This document shows positions 7,465-15,294 of a stretch of 15,294 bases of DNA, in pieces. The translations under genes and the position numbers were made by a program. How positions within the stretch are numbered: position 1 is the stretch's first letter; the number at the start of each line of letters is the position of its first letter. This DNA comes from UMGS1696 sp964621165 (GTDB taxonomy: Bacteria > Bacillota > Clostridia > Oscillospirales > CAG-272), in the NCBI GenBank assembly GCA_964621165.1, contig CAZULC010000028.1, positions 1-15,294 of the forward strand, written 5' to 3'. The notes under the pieces were generated by a model that worked only from the letters and a program-made list of their open reading frames with translations, ran no database searches and was not told where the DNA came from.

Positions 7465-7493
7465 AAGACAAACCAGTCTAAAAACAATATACT
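7465..7493 (+). promoter_or_regulatory. promoter of the GH43 gene
   Basis: AAGACA (7465-7470), a 17-base spacer and TATACT (7488-7493) form a SigA-like promoter; a second -10-like TATAAT overlaps at 7493-7498. Transcription would start near 7500, just before the short leader ORF and the GH43 start. Confidence 0.45.
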
Positions 7494-7524
7494 ATAATTG
7501 TTAAAAAATTGAAAGGACTGATCG

Positions 7525-7587
7525 ATGCCGCACGCGCCAATGCGGACTATTGTGAACGGTAAAACGGCGGAAGACGATAAATTTTAA
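7525..7587 (+). CDS. 20-codon leader ORF upstream of GH43
   Basis: ATG 7525 has a good ribosome site (GAAAGGA, 7 bases away) and encodes MPHAPMRTIVNGKTAEDDKF before TAA. It ends 22 bases before the GH43 ATG and sits directly after the predicted promoter. It could be a translated leader or the start of an older, decayed gene. No run of regulatory codons and no attenuator hairpin was seen. Confidence 0.25.
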   Translation: MPHAPMRTIVNGKTAEDDKF

Positions 7588-7609
7588 CAGTTTTTGAGGA
7601 AATACAGAT

Positions 7610-9227
7610 ATGGCATACACAAAAGCTTATATAAGACCGATTATTGATAAGGAATACCCCACCTCCCTTGCGGACAGCGTTCATTTTGCGCTCGGCGTTG
7701 ACTTGAACCGCATGGAACCCATCAACCAAAATTAAGGAGTCCTGTTCGCGCGGGCTGAGGTTCGCGGGGACAACACCATCGACGGAAGAGGTGCTTTGAA
7801 TACCGTGATTGTTCCGGCGTGGGAGGAATACATGATTCTGGCAGACTGCGCGGACAAAAACGGAAACGTGATTCCTGGGGTGCGGCTCGGCTGGGTTACG
7901 GAGGATTTTGTAAAGTTACGCCCTATGGACGAGGGTGAAATCAGCAGCTTACGGGATGACGCAAACGCCGCGGATGTCGTTGAGGTGCCGGACGAGCTAT
8001 TGCAGCCCATACGTGACAGATGGGTTCCCCTTCACGCTGAAAATGTGATTCTGCCGCAGAACGTGAAAATAGGCGGCTTGAGTGAGCTTGAGCGGATAAG
8101 GGAACGCGTGGTTTACTCGGACGGCTCGGTGGATGAGAAGCCGATTTTCTGGAAGCAGGACATCTTAAAGCAGGCGGGAGAGAACACCTACACCATCGAG
8201 GGAAGAATGGAGTCCGTGGGTACGGGCTTTCCTCTGGCTGTCGGCATGGCGGACCCTGTGATTTTCCCGTGGGAAGGAAAATGCTACTTCATCGCCACAA
8301 ATAACAACACAAACGGCGTCGGCTTGTTCGTCCGCCGGGCTGATACGGTGAAAGGGCTGTTTGAGGATGGCGCGGAGAGCAGCGTTATTCTCGATTACGA
8401 CGAGGAGCGAGGACTTTGCCAGACCTTCTGGGCGCCGGAGCTTCACCTAATCGGCGGGGAGCTGTACATACTATTTGCGGTCAGCGGCAAGGCGTGGGGA
8501 CCCCAGTGTCATATGATGCGGCTTAAGACGGGCGGGGACATAATGAAGCCCGATTCTTGGGAGGCCCCCGTGCGTGTGGTTCGCTCAGACGGCAGGTTTC
8601 TGACAAACGACGGAATCACCCTCGACATGACCTATCTTTAGGATGGGGAGAGGTCGTATGTGATATGGTCGTACAGATACGGCATCGGCTCGCCGAAGGA
8701 CACGGGATCCATGCTGCATATCGCCGAAATTGACGAAAACAAGCCGTGGCAGCTTATCTCGGAGCCGCACCTGCTGTCCCGCCCTTTGTTCGGCTGGGAA
8801 AACAACAGCGGAACCATAAACAACGAGGGGCCGTACCCGCTTGTGATTGGGGACAAAATTTATCTCGCATACTCCGGCGGCGTGGCTGGGGGAGAATCAT
8901 ACGCGGTGGGGTATCTCTGTGCGGATTCGGGTGCGGATCTCTTGAACGCGGACAACTGGGAAAGGAACCCTCGCCGGTGCTTCATTTTCAGTCGGTTGAC
9001 GGAATCCTCGGTCCGGGTCACAATTCGTTTTTCCGGGATGAGTGGTGAGAATTATGGTGGTGCATCATGCGCAAGAGTGGGAGAGGTATTGCCGGTGCAG
9101 TGCGTACCACCGTGTACATGTGTCGAAGGCGGGGTTTCCAATGCTGAATGTGGGCGGCGAGCGGGATTTGCTGGAGAATATGCAAGCTGTGGCGATGACG
9201 TTCCGGATGTTAAGGGCAATATTGTGA
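7610..9227 (+). pseudogene. GH43-type glycosidase, broken by three stops and two frameshifts
   Basis: ATG 7610 has GAGGA 9 bases before it; no signal peptide, so the enzyme would be cytoplasmic. The five-bladed propeller features are readable in order: GMADPVIFPW with the base Asp codon at 8252-8254, FWAPELHLIGGELYILF (Glu at 8438-8440), ITLDMTYL (Asp at 8624-8626), and NNEGPYPLVIGDKIYLAYSG with the likely acid Glu at 8825-8827. The end has ILGPGHNSFFRDEW, HHAQEWER and VHVSKAGFPMLN. Lesions: TAA at 7733-7735 (NQN-x-GVLFA, Tyr expected); TAG at 8639-8641; one C lost from the run at 8968-8970 (NPSPVLHFQ restored); TGA at 9046-9048 (DEW-x-EL, Gly expected); and one A lost near 9053. Repaired length is about 540 residues. 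Family members cleave arabinose/xylose-containing or mannosyl substrates; the exact specificity cannot be read. Confidence 0.8.
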
Positions 9228-9393
9228 AAAATCCGTCCGCATTCCCTTCCCGTGAATCAGGCCGCTCAACCGAAGAACTGCCATTGCCGAAATACAGTAA
9301 AATTCTACCATTCCGCCGTCCACCTATGCAGGAATGTGTTATTTCCGGACACGATAATTATAGAATTTACAAAAAAATAACATTATAATATAA

Positions 9394-9804
9394 TCGTACA
9401 GTGTTTTCGGTAAATTCACACACTCTGCCGGATGTACGGCTGGAATCACATCAGCTGGAAATTCCATCCAGTTTTCCACATCGTACAAGAGCTGGAGCAC
9501 GGGTCACGAAAACTACTGGCTGACCTCGCTGATTGAAATTGAAGAGTTCGGGGAGATTGTCAGCTGCCATTGGAAAGAGGTCCGCACGATAATTGAAAAA
9601 ATTCCCGACTACATAACCGCGCAGGCAGAGTCCATGAAAAACGACGTCGACCTCAACTTTATAAAGTGGAACAAGGTCATAGGTCACAGCCTCTGGCGCA
9701 TACCTGACGAGCTTGCGGAAATCAAAACCTACGAGGGCAACGTGGACTACTTCATCGACTGGTGGCAGAACCGCTTTGAATGGGTCGACGGTCAGCTCGG
9801 ATGA
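9394..9804 (+). pseudogene. CotH-kinase-like protein, C-terminal remnant
   Basis: The frame ending at TGA 9802-9804 is open from 9394, and homology-like sequence starts at about 9475. It reads SYKSWSTGHENYWLTSLIEI, FGEIVSCHWKEVRTIIEKIP and DYITAQAES, then LNFIKWNKV and a final YFIDWWQNRFEWVDGQLG. This is the usual C-terminal pattern of bacterial CotH-like proteins: a 'RW..vR..i...i..y' helix, a nearby '..W', and a closing 'fl..R..WLd'. The catalytic N-terminal part is absent. Sequence before about 9475, including 9228-9393, is AT-rich and unrecognisable. In rumen clostridia CotH-like domains occur on secreted, often cellulosome-linked proteins. The family call is from pattern memory only. Confidence 0.5.
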
Positions 9805-9842
9805 ATAAAAAATATAAATAAATTTTATAAAGGAGACGAACT

Positions 9843-10547
9843 ATGAAAAAACTCACATTGATTCTGGCGGCAGTCCTTATGGCTTCGGTTTTCGCGTTGT
9901 GTTCAAAGGAAGAAGAAGTCAAGACCCCCGAGACCAACGCCCCCGAAACACAAGCCGCAACAACTCCGGCTGAAACAGAACCCGAAACCGAGCCTGAGAC
10001 CGAGGCTGAAACAGAACCCGAGGTTGAGCCCGTGAAGGCCGAGCTTCCCAAGCAGGGAGAGGTTCCGTGCAACTTTGACGACTCCTATGACCTGTCCGAC
10101 GACATACTTCACGCGGAATTTTCGCTTGCTGACAGCGCGGGACAGTGGGTTTTAGGTGACGACGGCACGCAGATGTCAAACGAGCTGACAGGGAATTTGC
10201 TGACGGAATACAAATACCTCGCCTTCACCTATGACTGCGACGTATGCGACGAGGACTCCACAATCGCGCTTATGTGGAAGTTCGTTCATGAAGACGGAAC
10301 CAAAAGCGAGATCCTCTGTGACGACTGGCAGGAATTCGGCCCCGAAGGAATGACAACAAACGCCGCTGACTATTCTTCAATGAACGTCTACGGCGAGCAG
10401 GGCGTGTTCTACGTAACAACCGAGAGCCTTCTAGCCCATGAAGCATACGTGGAAGGCGACGTCATCAACCAGATCGGTCTTGCGGCCGTGGAATACAGCG
10501 GGACATATGTAGAGCTGAACATCACCGGCGCGTACCTGACAAAGTAA
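9843..10547 (+). CDS. surface lipoprotein of unknown function with Pro-Glu-Thr linker
   Basis: This is an intact 234-residue protein with AAAGGAG about 9 bases before ATG 9843. Residues 1-20 look like a lipoprotein signal (MKKLTLILAAVLMASVFALC); the residues before Cys20 are unusual for a lipobox (F-A-L instead of L-A-G) but acceptable. Residues 27-60 are a PETxxPET/EAE linker much like that of the GH16 lipoprotein. Residues 65-234 are acidic, contain several aromatic residues (SAGQWVLG, IALMWKFVHEDG, DDWQEFGPEG) and end in beta-strand-like sequence (YSGTYVELNITGAYLTK). This would suit a beta-sandwich carbohydrate-binding domain, but that is inference; I do not recognise a family. It lies directly upstream of a solute-binding lipoprotein, so a role in substrate capture at the surface is plausible. 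Confidence 0.85.
   Translation: MKKLTLILAAVLMASVFALCSKEEEVKTPETNAPETQAATTPAETEPETEPETEAETEPEVEPVKAELPKQGEVPCNFDDSYDLSDDILHAEFSLADSAGQWVLGDDGTQMSNELTGNLLTEYKYLAFTYDCDVCDEDSTIALMWKFVHEDGTKSEILCDDWQEFGPEGMTTNAADYSSMNVYGEQGVFYVTTESLLAHEAYVEGDVINQIGLAAVEYSGTYVELNITGAYLTK
9968..10021 (+). repeat. 18-base direct repeat within the linker coding region
   Basis: GGCTGAAACAGAACCCGA occurs at 9968-9985 and again at 10004-10021, 36 bases apart, within codons for the Glu-Thr-Glu-Pro linker. The linker has probably grown by slippage or unequal recombination. Confidence 0.8.
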
Positions 10548-10584
10548 TAAGCGGAATAACTAAACAGCGAAAGAATTATTTCCG

Positions 10585-10605
10585 GAACCTCGGCGGTGGT
10601 TCTTT
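10585..10605 (+). terminator. weak hairpin between the two lipoprotein genes
   Basis: GAACC (10585-10589) pairs with GGTTC (10598-10602) and is followed by only three T's. It could give partial termination, lowering or separating expression of the following gene, but it is short. The gap between the two genes is 97 bases. Confidence 0.25.
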
Positions 10606-10644
10606 GCGGTTAGGGAATATATAATAAGGAAGGAAAAAATCAAA

Positions 10645-12073
10645 ATGAAAAAAATAACTGCCGTGCTGCTGCTCATGGCTATGATGCTGTCGTCATGCTC
10701 CGACAAGGAAGCCAATCCGGAAACACAGACTCCGGAGGACAGCGGCGGGACCGAGTCGACTGAAACAAAGGACAACACCCTCGACGACGTTCCCGAGATG
10801 AAGTTTGAACGGGATGTCAACATACTCATGCCCAACATTTCTTGGGCAACCAACAATATTTTATCAGGGGAGCTGAACGGGGAGAGGTTGAACGACGCTC
10901 AGAACGCCATGAAGCTTGAGATGGAGGACCGGTTCGGCGTGTCAGTCAGCGAAATTTATACAGATGATTTCTTAAGCACGAACTACGTCAACAACCTCGT
11001 GACATCGGACGACGATACCTTTGACGTATGCTTTGTTCTCGACATGTACATTTTAGGCTATGTGGGCGGCGGAATGGTCATTCCCTACGATGAGGTTCCA
11101 TACATCGATCTCGAAAAGCCCTACTGGGACGCCAGCCTGAACAAGTGCGTTACAATAGGGGACGTGTCCTACTTTGCATTCGGAGCCTACGACCTGTCAT
11201 ACTACGACCTGACCCACATTCTGACCTTCAATAAAATCATGATAGACAACTACGGACTCGACAACCCCTATGAGCTGGTGAGGAGCGGTGAGTGGACCTT
11301 TGACAAGCTGTACGAGATGGCGCAGACTGCAACCGACGAAATCAACGGAGACGGCCGCATGACCAACGCGGATTCCTACGGCTTTGTAAGTGTTCCCGAA
11401 CTTCTGGATTGCGGCGGGTGAGCAGTGCATTGCCAAGGACGCGGACGATCTGCCATATTTCAACGTCACGGGAAACGAGCGGTTCCATTCGGTGTTCGAG
11501 AGGATGTTCAGCATGATGTGGGACGGCGGAGTCTGGTGCGCCAACACGGAATTCAACAACTTCTACAGCGGTACGGCAAAAATGTTCAGCGATGACCGGG
11601 CGTTGTTTGCCTCACAGACCTTCTATTTCCTCGAAGAATTCCGCGACATCGAGAGCGACTTCGGAATTATCCCCTACCCGAAATATGACGCGTCCCAGAG
11701 CGACTACTACAGCCGAGTCGAGGGCGGATGCAAGGTGGCGATTGTTCCGGTTACAAACAGAAATCCGGAAAACGCGGGCGCACTGCTTGAAAGTATGGCG
11801 TCTTTCGGGTATAATAATATTGTGCCGGAATACTACGAGGTTGCCCTGAAGCGGAGAGATTCACGTGACAGCGAATCCCAGGATATGCTGGACTTGATTT
11901 TCGCCAGCCGACGCTACGACCTTGCGGACACCCTGTGGTGCAACGAAATCCGCGACGGAATTTTCACTCCCATGTTCACAAACAATGAGCGGGACCTGAC
12001 CTCGGAGTTTGCAAAGCGGGAAAAATCCCTGTCAAAAATGATACAGAGAGCAATATCGTCCTTTGCGGAGTAA
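10645..12073 (+). pseudogene. extracellular solute-binding lipoprotein of a sugar ABC transporter, one frameshift
   Basis: AGGAAGG stands about 10 bases before ATG 10645. Residues 1-18 form a typical lipoprotein signal with lipobox LSSC (Cys18), then an acidic/Thr-rich spacer. The mature part has family-1 sugar-binding features: a N-terminal domain with TFDVCFVLDMYILGY, FAFGAYDLSYYDLTHILTFN, then SGEWTFDKLYEMAQTATDEI and an EF-like NGDGRMTNADSYGFV. The frame breaks at about 11380-11395 (net +1) and resumes as FPNFWIAAGEQCIAKDADD, running to GGVWCANTEFNNF, DFGIIPYPKYD and a typical end at TAA 12071-12073. Repaired length is about 475 residues, normal for the family. As read, only the first 258 residues would be made. 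The expected permease pair is not in the window. The ligand is unknown. Confidence 0.8.
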
Positions 12074-12115
12074 ACCGTACGCAACAGTAAAGCTTCGAGA
12101 AAGTGGGAGAAGGCA

Positions 12116-12994
12116 ATGTACACTGACACCTTATATGAAACCGAGGAAAGGCGTGCCAACGCTGATTTTCCCTTTTTCTGCTACCGTATACCTGCGGACT
12201 TCACGGCATACCCCCTTGTTCCGGCTCACTGGCACAACGAAACCGAGCTGTTTTATGCGGAAGCGTGCGGCAGGCTGTTTATAAACGACAGAGAATACCG
12301 CGTGGACAAGAGCGACGTTTTCTTCATCAATCCAAGGCAGATTCACCGGACCTGCCGGGAAGAGCGCGGGTGTATGCTGCACATTGTATTTGACTTAAGG
12401 CTCCTGAAAACCGAGTGCAGAAATCCCGTTAACGAGCTGATTGACAGCATCATCAGTCAAAAAAAGCAGTTCGCGCCGGCTGTGCTTCAGGACACCCCGG
12501 CATACGCTGACATTCTCGGCGTGGTGAAGAAAATCATAGACGCAGCCGAGGAGAAAACCATGAGCTTCGGTTATGACAGCTGCCGGATTGCATCCCTTCT
12601 GTTCGAGCTTATGGCGACGTGCTACAGGCATGACAGGTTCGAGTGCGTGGACGAGAGAAGTCTCTACGGAATCCGCTATGTGGCTGAAATAAAGGAGTAC
12701 ATCAACGGAAACTATCAGGAAAGCCTGAACGTCGCCTCCCTTGCAAGAAAAATGAACATGTCCGAGAGCTACCTCTACCGCCTGTTCCGTGATTACGCCG
12801 GGATTACTCCTATAAATTACATCAACTCCGTCAGACTGAGGACGGCGTATGGTCTGCTCCGATCCGGCAAAAACGTCACGGAAACCGCCGAGGCCGTGGG
12901 AATCCCCAACGTAAGCTATTTCATCAAGCTTTTCAAAACCGCCACAGGACAAACGCACCTGAGCTGGATTAAAAACAAAAAGGCTGACATATGA
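12116..12994 (+). CDS. AraC-family transcriptional regulator
   Basis: This is an intact 292-residue protein with GGGAG/AAGG just before ATG 12116, 42 bases after the binding-protein gene. Residues 18-95 form a cupin-like effector domain with the typical PAHWHNETELFY (His38, His40) and GRLFINDREYRVDKSDVFFI. Residues about 190-287 carry the paired AraC helix-turn-helix motifs: LNVASLARKMNMSESYLYRL with FRDYAGITPINYI, then VTETAEAVGIPNVSYFIKLF. By family behaviour it binds a sugar or oligosaccharide and activates neighbouring catabolic genes. Its stop codon overlaps the GH31 start (ATGA at 12991-12994), which points to a shared mRNA and coupled translation. It is one of the few undamaged genes in the window. 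Confidence 0.92.
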   Translation: MYTDTLYETEERRANADFPFFCYRIPADFTAYPLVPAHWHNETELFYAEACGRLFINDREYRVDKSDVFFINPRQIHRTCREERGCMLHIVFDLRLLKTECRNPVNELIDSIISQKKQFAPAVLQDTPAYADILGVVKKIIDAAEEKTMSFGYDSCRIASLLFELMATCYRHDRFECVDERSLYGIRYVAEIKEYINGNYQESLNVASLARKMNMSESYLYRLFRDYAGITPINYINSVRLRTAYGLLRSGKNVTETAEAVGIPNVSYFIKLFKTATGQTHLSWIKNKKADI

Positions 12995-15261
12995 AAAATA
13001 TCTATACTGTCAATTCAAACGAACAGGCATTAACCCTCACCCTATATGCCAACAAAATCGTCCGCGTGACATATGGCAAATCCCCCGCCGACCTCCCCGA
13101 CAGCATGATTGTCACCGGCGCACCGCAAGCCGAAGCCCCCTACAAAGCGGAAGAAACCAAGGGAAAACTCACGCTCTGCACCGACTTTATGCGGATAACC
13201 ATCGATAAACGAACCCTGCAAATCAACTGCGAAAGGTCCGACGGCACTTCTCTTACCCGCGTCTCTGCTCCCTCCCTCGAGGAATACGACATCACCCGCA
13301 CCGTTGGGGGAAATATCGAAACCCGCCAGACCGTCGACGGCGTTCGCTCATCTCTCAAAGACTCCGCGCAGGAGTTCGTCCGCAAATCAAACCACGGCAG
13401 ACTCACTTTTGCCTTCTCCGAGGACGAGTCCCTGTTTGGTCTGGGCAGTCACGAGGAGGGTTACGCCAGCCTGAAGGGGCAGTTTGTTCCGCTGTATCAG
13501 GAGAACATGCGAATCGCACTGCCCTATTTCGTCTCGTCAAAGGGGCACGCCTGTCTGTTCGACTGTACATCAATGATGACATTTGACGGAGCCGACGGCC
13601 GTTAAGGCAGATTCTACTTCGACTCTCTCGACACCATTGACTATTATTTCATCGCCGGGGATGATTTCGACGACGTCTGCCACAGTTACCGCTTCCTCAC
13701 CGGGGTCACGCCAATGCTGCCGAAGTGGGCGGTGGGCTACATCCAGTCAAAGGAGCGGTATGTCTCGGCGGAAAATCTGCTTGACGTCGCGCGGAAATAT
13801 CGGGAGCTGCAAATTCCAATCGACGGAATAGTGCAGGACTGGATGTACTGGCCGGGCTGGCTCTGGGGTTACAAAAAATTCGACGAGTCCAGCTACCCCG
13901 ACCCCTGTGCAATGACGGACGAGTTGCACCGGATGAATTTTCACCTCATTATATCCATCTGGCCCAACATGAGCGGGGATTCAGCGGACAGGCTGGAGTT
14001 CCAAAACGCCGGAAAGCTGCTGCGGGACAACTCGGTTTACGACGCGTTTGACAGTGAAGCCCGGGCGTTTTACTGGAAGCAGGCGTACAATCAGCTGTTC
14101 CGCTATGGCATCGACGGCTGGTGGTGCGATTCCTCCGAGCCTTTTGACGCGGTATGGCACGGAGAAACACGTCCGCCCCTGCCCGAGCGAATGAAAAAAT
14201 CCACGGATGAATTCAAAAAATACATAGACGACGGCAAAATCAACGCATATTCTCTCGCTCACTCCCGCGGAATCTACGAGGGACAGCGGCGGAACTCGGA
14301 CAAGCGCGTGATTAACCTGACCCGCTCGAGCTACCTGGGACAGCATAGGTACGGCACCGTGGTTTGGTCAGGGGACGTGAGCACCACATGGGAGACACTA
14401 CGGAAGCAGGTTCGCATTGCGCAGAACTACATCGCCTGCGGGGAAGCCTACTGGAACACGGACATCGGCGGCTTTTTCGTGCGCGGCGGCCGTGAATGGT
14501 TCCGGGATGGGGACTATAACGAAGGCGTAAACGACCTCGGCTACCGTGAGCTGTACACAAGATGGCTGCAGTTTGCCGGATTCACCCCGCTGATGCGCTC
14601 CCACGGCACGGACACACCCCGTGAGGTTTGGCAGTTCGGCGAGAGGGGCACCATGTTCCGGGACGCAATCGAAAACGCGATAAAGCTGCGGTATATGCTT
14701 GCGCCGTATTTTTATTCAGTCAATGCGGCGGTCACGTTCGAGGGAAGGATGCCCATAACCCCGTTGGCGCTGGCATTCCCGAAAGACAGAACGGCGCACA
14801 AAATCAGCGGCGGGTACATGTACGGGCATGAGTTTCTGGTGTACCCGGTCACGCACCCCACGTATTACGGCATGGAATCCACAAAAATAGAATATCCCGA
14901 CAGATATATGGATGTGTACCTCCCCGACGGCGGCTGGTATGATTTTTACACGAATCGGTTTTATGAAGGCGGGCGGTTTGTGCGGGTCGAATGCACGATA
15001 GAGCGGATTTCGCTGTTCGTCCACGCGGGTGCAATTGTGCCAGTGTCGAAGGTGGCGCAGTATGTGGACGAGGAGAAAGGGGAACTTGAGATTCGCGTGT
15101 ACCGCGGCGGTGCGGGGAAATTTGTGGTGTATGATGATAAGGGGGACGGGAGTATAGGAGAAAGGTGCGATATAGGTTTATTGGGTAGGCGGGATCTTAA
15201 GCGTTCACAGAAAATTCATGCATCACGATTGACTGACGCGGGAATTTATGTTACACTATAG
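12991..15261 (+). pseudogene. GH31 glycosidase, alpha-xylosidase/alpha-glucosidase type, one in-frame stop and altered C-terminus
   Basis: The frame from ATG 12991 to TAG 15259-15261 spans 757 codons. Only TAA 13603-13605 (codon 205) breaks it, in FDGADGR-x-GRFYFDSLD. In related enzymes this spot is usually Tyr-Gly, just before the DYYFI strand. Residues 1-204 are the N-terminal beta-sandwich (SEDESLFGLGSHEEG, IALPYFVSSKGHACLFD). The barrel follows: DGIVQDWMYWPGWLWG, IDGWWCDSSEP with the nucleophile Asp at codon 380, and VVWSGDVSTTWETL with the acid/base Asp at codon 462. Then come PLMRSHGTDTPREVW and GHEFLVYPVTHP. No signal peptide, so cytoplasmic. The last 30-odd residues (after VVYDDKGDG, about 15150 on) no longer look like the family and overlap a promoter, so a further C-terminal lesion is likely. 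A xylosidase role is likely, not proven. Confidence 0.85.
15229..15257 (+). promoter_or_regulatory. extended -10 promoter reading out of the window
   Basis: TTGACT (15229-15234), a 17-base spacer ending in TGT, and TACACT (15252-15257) give 5/6 and 4/6 matches with an extended -10 TG. It overlaps the last codons of the GH31 frame and points to a gene beyond 15294. Its presence supports the view that the GH31 coding sequence originally ended or was cut before here. Confidence 0.55.
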
Positions 15262-15294
15262 TTAAAATAGGATAAATATACCAACACCGCGAAG

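Noticed and set aside
9366..9387. Promoter at TTTACA...TATAAT before the CotH-like remnant
   Set aside because: The spacer is only 12 bases and the region is AT-rich, so matches are expected by chance.
5498..10072. Ser-Val-Ser-Gly repeat proteins opposite the lipoprotein genes (5498-5899 on +, 9752-10072 on -)
   Set aside because: These are the antisense readings of the Pro-Glu-Thr linker codons, without ribosome sites or supporting family features.
11380..11395. Programmed frameshifting in the solute-binding protein
   Set aside because: No slippery heptamer, stem-loop or internal ribosome-like stimulator is evident, and such proteins do not use frameshifting. A lesion is simpler.
12395..12958. 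187-codon open frame on the minus strand
   Set aside because: Antisense shadow of the AraC regulator.
312..13605. Stop-codon reassignment (TAG/TAA/TGA read as sense)
   Set aside because: Apparently intact genes end with these codons: TAG for GH16 and the 103-residue gene, TAA for the 234-residue lipoprotein, TGA for AraC. The inserted residues would also have to differ (Glu, Tyr, Gly), so no single recoding explains the stops. No suppressor tRNA gene is seen in the window.
13981..14560. Long minus-strand open frames opposite GH31
   Set aside because: They overlap the catalytic core of a recognised GH31 gene and read as shadow composition.
1..15294. CRISPR array, tRNA, rRNA or riboswitch
   Set aside because: No regularly spaced repeats, cloverleaf-like sequence, ribosomal RNA signature or recognisable riboswitch core was found on reading both strands by eye; a dedicated covariance-model scan was not possible.

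Overview
The window reads as a Gram-positive anaerobe of the Clostridia, most likely a gut or rumen Ruminococcus/Oscillospira-type organism. The evidence is short SigA-like promoters, strong AGGAGG-type ribosome sites, lipoprotein-anchored surface proteins, an AraC regulator beside a sugar-binding lipoprotein, and several glycoside hydrolases. The taxon is inferred from gene style only. No rRNA, tRNA, CRISPR array, phage module or intact insertion sequence was seen.

Layout. Positions 1-2640 are a graveyard of broken genes on the + strand: an unrecognised conserved-looking protein, the C-terminal half of an ABC-transporter ATPase, and the C-terminal part of a superfamily I helicase carrying a PD-(D/E)XK nuclease tail. 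Positions 2640-3068 hold no gene. A small hypothetical gene (3069-3380) and an XRE-type regulator with a frameshift (3675-4753) follow. They are separated from the convergent, intact GH16 lipoprotein gene (4906-5796, minus strand) by a strong two-way terminator hairpin. A transposase remnant (about 6029-6241) and an Rpn/PD-(D/E)XK 'transposase' pseudogene (6380-7288) come next. From 7465 to the end the window is a carbohydrate-use locus on the + strand: broken GH43, C-terminal remnant of a CotH-like protein, an intact lipoprotein of unknown role, a frameshifted solute-binding lipoprotein, an intact AraC regulator, and a GH31 gene with one in-frame stop.

How the genes would work together. If functional, GH16 would cut a polysaccharide at the cell surface, the binding lipoprotein would capture the products, and the GH43 and GH31 enzymes (no signal peptides) would trim them in the cytoplasm under AraC control. 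The AraC stop codon overlaps the GH31 start, so the two are translationally coupled. No ABC permease genes are present in the window.

The most striking property is damage. Nearly every larger gene carries one or a few lesions, either single-base indels, several of them in short runs of C or A, or single nonsense codons. Where the family suggests the original residue (Glu, Tyr or Gly), most nonsense codons fit a G:C to T:A transversion. Because TAG, TAA and TGA also end apparently intact genes here, this is not a recoded genetic code. It is either real decay with an unusual mutation spectrum or a consensus-sequence artefact. I found no convincing new defence or other system.
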